This document shows, in pieces, positions 61,834-64,000 of a stretch of 64,000 nucleotides of DNA (its first letter is position 1; each line of letters opens with the position of its first letter). The DNA is taken from positions 150,847-214,846 of the forward strand of contig NZ_PPFX01000001.1 of the NCBI RefSeq assembly GCF_002898515.1. The letters are read 5' to 3'. The stretch comes from Geothermobacter hydrogeniphilus. GTDB lineage: Bacteria > Desulfobacterota > Desulfuromonadia > Desulfuromonadales > Geothermobacteraceae. The position numbers and the translations under genes were made by a program. Under the pieces are notes generated by a model. The model saw only the letters and a program-made list of their open reading frames with translations, ran no database searches and was not told where the DNA came from.

Positions 61834-61998
61834 AGGAGGCTGTCGGACTATCCATGAACTGGCTGCAAATCCGCGCGTTCGGCCCATATCCCAGCTCCAT
61901 TTTGCCCCATAGCCACTGCTATGAGGCTGCAATCGAGCAGAAATCTGGCCCCAAACGCTCGAATTTTCGCTTCAGCCTGTATAGTCCGACAGCCTCCT
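61834..61998. repeat. MITE-like element with perfect 18-bp inverted ends
   Basis: AGGAGGCTGTCGGACTAT (61834-61851) and ATAGTCCGACAGCCTCCT (61981-61998) are exact inverted repeats; the element is 165 bases with no gene. It lies 19 bases upstream of the DUF5706 gene and may carry or block its promoter. Confidence 0.75.
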
Positions 61999-62053
61999 GG
62001 GGATGGAATCGATGACGAATTTTACCACGACAGTGGGCACCGCGGAAGATATC

Positions 62054-62515
62054 TTAAGCCGGCAGGCGGGCTTCCCGGTCAACGAGCAGTTCCGTAAGCG
62101 GTACCAGTTTTCGGTCGGCCGGGAGGTTTTCGGCGATCGTGGCCAGCCAGGAGCGCAATTCTCCGAGGTCGAGCGGGGTTTCGAGCCAGCGGCAGCCGAG
62201 TTTTTCGGCCCGTTGCTGATCGCCGATCGACCAGGGGAGGCAGATGAGGGTTATGTTTTTTACCAGTCCGCGGCAGGGGCCGGCGAGGCGTTGGGCAATG
62301 AAGTCGAGGCCGGCCTGCTGGGGCAGATGCTGGCCGACGATCAACGCGTCGCCGCAGACCTGCCGGCCTGTTTCGCAATGACTGCTGTCAATGCACGGGA
62401 AGACTGCCGGAGAGGAGCAGGCAATGGCCTCGTAGCCGAGATTGCGTACGAACAGGGCGAGGGATTCTCGCATACTATCGGCGGGTTCTATGATAAAGAC
62501 GCGTAGTGGTTCCAT
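62054..62515 (-). CDS. Degenerate receiver-domain protein
   Basis: 153 residues. The fold looks like a receiver (VFIIEPADSMRESLALFVRN at the start, then DALIVGQHLPQQAGLDFI and LGCRWLETPLDL). The phospho-acceptor position in DALIVGQ has Gly in place of Asp, and the conserved Lys before Pro is replaced (ETP). It is therefore unlikely to be phosphorylated and may bind a partner. It stands alone, with no ribosome site stronger than a GGGGG run. Confidence 0.65.
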   Translation of the reverse strand: MEPLRVFIIEPADSMRESLALFVRNLGYEAIACSSPAVFPCIDSSHCETGRQVCGDALIVGQHLPQQAGLDFIAQRLAGPCRGLVKNITLICLPWSIGDQQRAEKLGCRWLETPLDLGELRSWLATIAENLPADRKLVPLTELLVDREARLPA

Positions 62516-62772
62516 ATTCCCCCCATGATCGAAACAAAAACGATACTACTCTTTCAAAATGCCGGTAACTGTCCAAAAAAACAAGTGTAAAATTATAAAT
62601 AACCGTTTTCACAGACAATTTGAAACACCCTAAGAAATGATAGGATAATTGACGTGAAGCGGAGCCTTGTTCAGGGCTTTCCGGAGGGCAACGGACATTG
62701 TGCCGGGAAGAGGAGTGCGAACAAAGATTCGATATCCCGGCGCGGTGATTGCTTTGTCGCGTGATAAAATAA
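62516..62772. other. Gap before the third MITE copy
   Basis: No gene. The first 120 bases are AT-rich and probably contain the promoter of the degenerate receiver gene on the minus strand. A GC-rich segment (62660-62750) has short inverted pieces (GAGCCTTG…, CGGAGGGCAACGG…) but no structure I can name. Confidence 0.35.
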
Positions 62773-62936
62773 ACCTGAATTCGTGAATTCCTGTTGGATG
62801 GAGAGTGCAAGTGCTTGGTCTGGATGAGATTTTCAAAAATCTGAAGCGCACCCATAGGTTCGTTGGTGATTTTTGGGAAGCTCAGGCAGATCAATGACTT
62901 GTGCTGTCCGCCGACAAGGGACTCACGGATTCAGGA
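62773..62936 (-). repeat. MITE-like element family M, copy 3 (inverted)
   Basis: 164 bases in opposite orientation to copies 1 and 2. Ends ACCTGAATTCGTGAATTC and CTCACGGATTCAGGA are more diverged. Inside: GGTTCGTTGGTGATTTTTGG and GGAGAGTGCAAGTGCTTGG. The lipoprotein gene starts 27 bases beyond it. Confidence 0.8.
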
Positions 62937-62962
62937 TAAACAGAAACTCGAAAGGATACCCG

Positions 62963-63823
62963 ATGAGATCTCTGATCCTGCTGTTGCTGCTTCTCCCCCT
63001 GATCGCCGGCTGCGACCGGAAAGAGGAAAAAACCGCTGATCAACATCCCCCCGGGAAAGTGATCGCCGATGATGCCTACCGGCAGTATTTTGGTTCCCCG
63101 CCGACCCCGAGGGCCGGGACCGCCTGGGTGCGGGTCGGGTTTCTGCCCCGTAACGACGGTTCCGGCAGCCTGGCACCGTTCCCCCTGTTCTTTTATCGCG
63201 AGGATGGTCAACTGCAGCTGCTGCTCGACCAGCTGACCGGTGAGAACCTGCGGCTGCCGAAGCAGAGCGGGCTCTTCAACCCGTTTCCTTCGGGCAGCCG
63301 CGCGGTCACGGCCAACCGGGTGGCCGGCAAGCGGGAAATCAACCTGACGTTGCCGGCTGGCGCGGATGCCGACCCGGAGATCATGGCCGCGGTCCTGGTC
63401 GAGACCGCCGGGCGTTTCCCCGGGGTCAAACAGGTCGTGCTGACGTTGAACGGTACTCCCTGGCCGGGGATGCCGGCCGGTGGTTTTGACGTTCCGACCG
63501 GGCGCGCCATCGTGCCCGGGCCTCCTCGTCCGCTGGTGGTGCTGGCCGATTTTTCCCGCGGGGGCGATCATCCCGCGGAGCTGCTGGTCAACTTCGATCG
63601 GCCGATGAAGCTTGAGAGTTTTCGCCTGGCAACCGAAGATGGTCGCGAAGTGGCGGGAGACTACTTTCAGTCGGTTTTCGGCATGGCAGTGGTGATCCAT
63701 CCGAAAAATCCCGAACTGCTGACCATTGGTCAACCGGTCAGGATCAGCTGGAAGGCAACCGACGCCAAGGGCCGGAAGGGAAACGGCGAGGTGCTGATGC
63801 CGGTGCGGGGAAGGGATCATTGA
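62963..63823 (+). CDS. Lipoprotein with GerMN-like domain
   Basis: 286 residues. Lipobox LIAGC at 14-18. From about 68 to 170 a GerMN-type segment is visible (FPLFFYREDGQLQLLLDQ, INLTLPAG, FPGVKQVVLTLNGTPWPG), a small domain of envelope proteins first seen in spore germination protein GerM. The C-terminal 110 residues look like an immunoglobulin-like beta domain. The ATG at 62963 has AAAGGA before it; the frame is open upstream into the MITE. Function unknown. Confidence 0.65.
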   Translation: MRSLILLLLLLPLIAGCDRKEEKTADQHPPGKVIADDAYRQYFGSPPTPRAGTAWVRVGFLPRNDGSGSLAPFPLFFYREDGQLQLLLDQLTGENLRLPKQSGLFNPFPSGSRAVTANRVAGKREINLTLPAGADADPEIMAAVLVETAGRFPGVKQVVLTLNGTPWPGMPAGGFDVPTGRAIVPGPPRPLVVLADFSRGGDHPAELLVNFDRPMKLESFRLATEDGREVAGDYFQSVFGMAVVIHPKNPELLTIGQPVRISWKATDAKGRKGNGEVLMPVRGRDH

Positions 63824-64000
63824 TCGCCGGAAGATAATAAGGGCAGAGGTCGGGACGCTGGATTCCATGGTAATAAATCAATCGACGCTGGTCCGGTGTC
63901 AGTAAAAAAGGTTGGTATCTATCCGCTCTGTTTGTTATTAAGGTTCATCCTTTTGCAAAAGTCTTAGCTTGAAGCGTTCAAGACTTTACCAGTAAGGCTG
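63824..64000. other. Right edge, no gene seen
   Basis: 177 bases of moderately AT-rich sequence after the GerMN-like gene. No open frame, hairpin or repeat from the families above was recognised. Confidence 0.4.

Noticed and set aside
62640..62772. A second GEMM-type riboswitch before the GerMN-like lipoprotein
   Set aside because: Short inverted segments are present but the diagnostic GGGACGnAAAG core and GNRA hairpin are missing on both strands.
62475..62894. Open frame starting MICLSFPKITNEP within the MITE copy
   Set aside because: Nearly the same peptide appears at 49962 in another MITE copy; it follows the repeat DNA and lacks a ribosome site.

Overview
The window reads as a chromosomal segment of a GC-rich deltaproteobacterium of the Geobacter/Desulfuromonas/Pelobacter type. 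The evidence is the gene content: a Tat-exported membrane-bound [NiFe] hydrogenase, sigma-54 signalling, CheC/CheD chemosensory genes, several c-type cytochromes, a PilZ response regulator, ATP-dependent PEP carboxykinase, RimO and Hsp33. This is inferred from families seen by eye; no database search was run. No rRNA, tRNA or CRISPR array was found.

Layout. 0-4.6 kb (minus strand): a sensor kinase and NtrC-type activator, then a short receiver gene and the start of a DegP-type protease behind a recognisable sigma-54 promoter with two upstream dyads, then an NDUFA9-like NAD(P)-binding protein. 4.9-9.5 kb: hydrogenase operon (small subunit, large subunit, cytochrome b, maturation protease) and a small cytochrome c. 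9.7-15 kb: pckA behind a structured leader, lon, thiL. 15-21.9 kb: chemosensory operon cheR-mcp-cheW-cheY-cheA-cheC-cheD plus a LolA-like gene. 22.7-30.9 kb: yajQ, rimO, apbE, a NusG-II protein, a Gx-type membrane protein, an OmpA-like lipoprotein, hslO, a DUF445 protein and an AI-2E family permease. 31.6-33.4 kb: two overlapping cytochrome c genes lying between two direct copies of a composite repeat. 34-35.9 kb: a DUF815 ATPase and a PilZ response regulator.

36-42 kb is an accessory island of much lower GC. It has an intact IS630-family element inserted into an open frame, three small orphan genes all on the plus strand and separated by related spacers that look like integron attC sites, a DUF4143 ATPase, a deleted IS1182-like element and a REP-associated transposase (RAYT) with four tandem 32-bp repeats. 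After rtcB, transketolase and a glutamate-cysteine ligase come a DJ-1/PfpI protein, the divergent argP/argO pair, a 59-residue orphan, and a NarL-type two-component pair. Beyond that is a multicopper oxidase whose long leader contains what looks like a GEMM-I (cyclic dinucleotide) riboswitch. The right end has an FKBP isomerase, NosL, a Trk/Ktr K+ uptake pair, an SDR, a DUF5706 (Pycsar-effector-like) protein, a degenerate receiver and a GerMN-like lipoprotein.

The intergenic space is unusually rich in structured repeats. At least five families occur: a ~125-bp palindromic family (8 copies, some truncated), a ~250-bp block (2 copies), a ~165-bp MITE-like family with CCTGAATCAGTGAG ends (3 copies), an AACGGAGAGGCGCAGAG palindrome family (4 copies), and a single 165-bp element with perfect 18-bp inverted ends.
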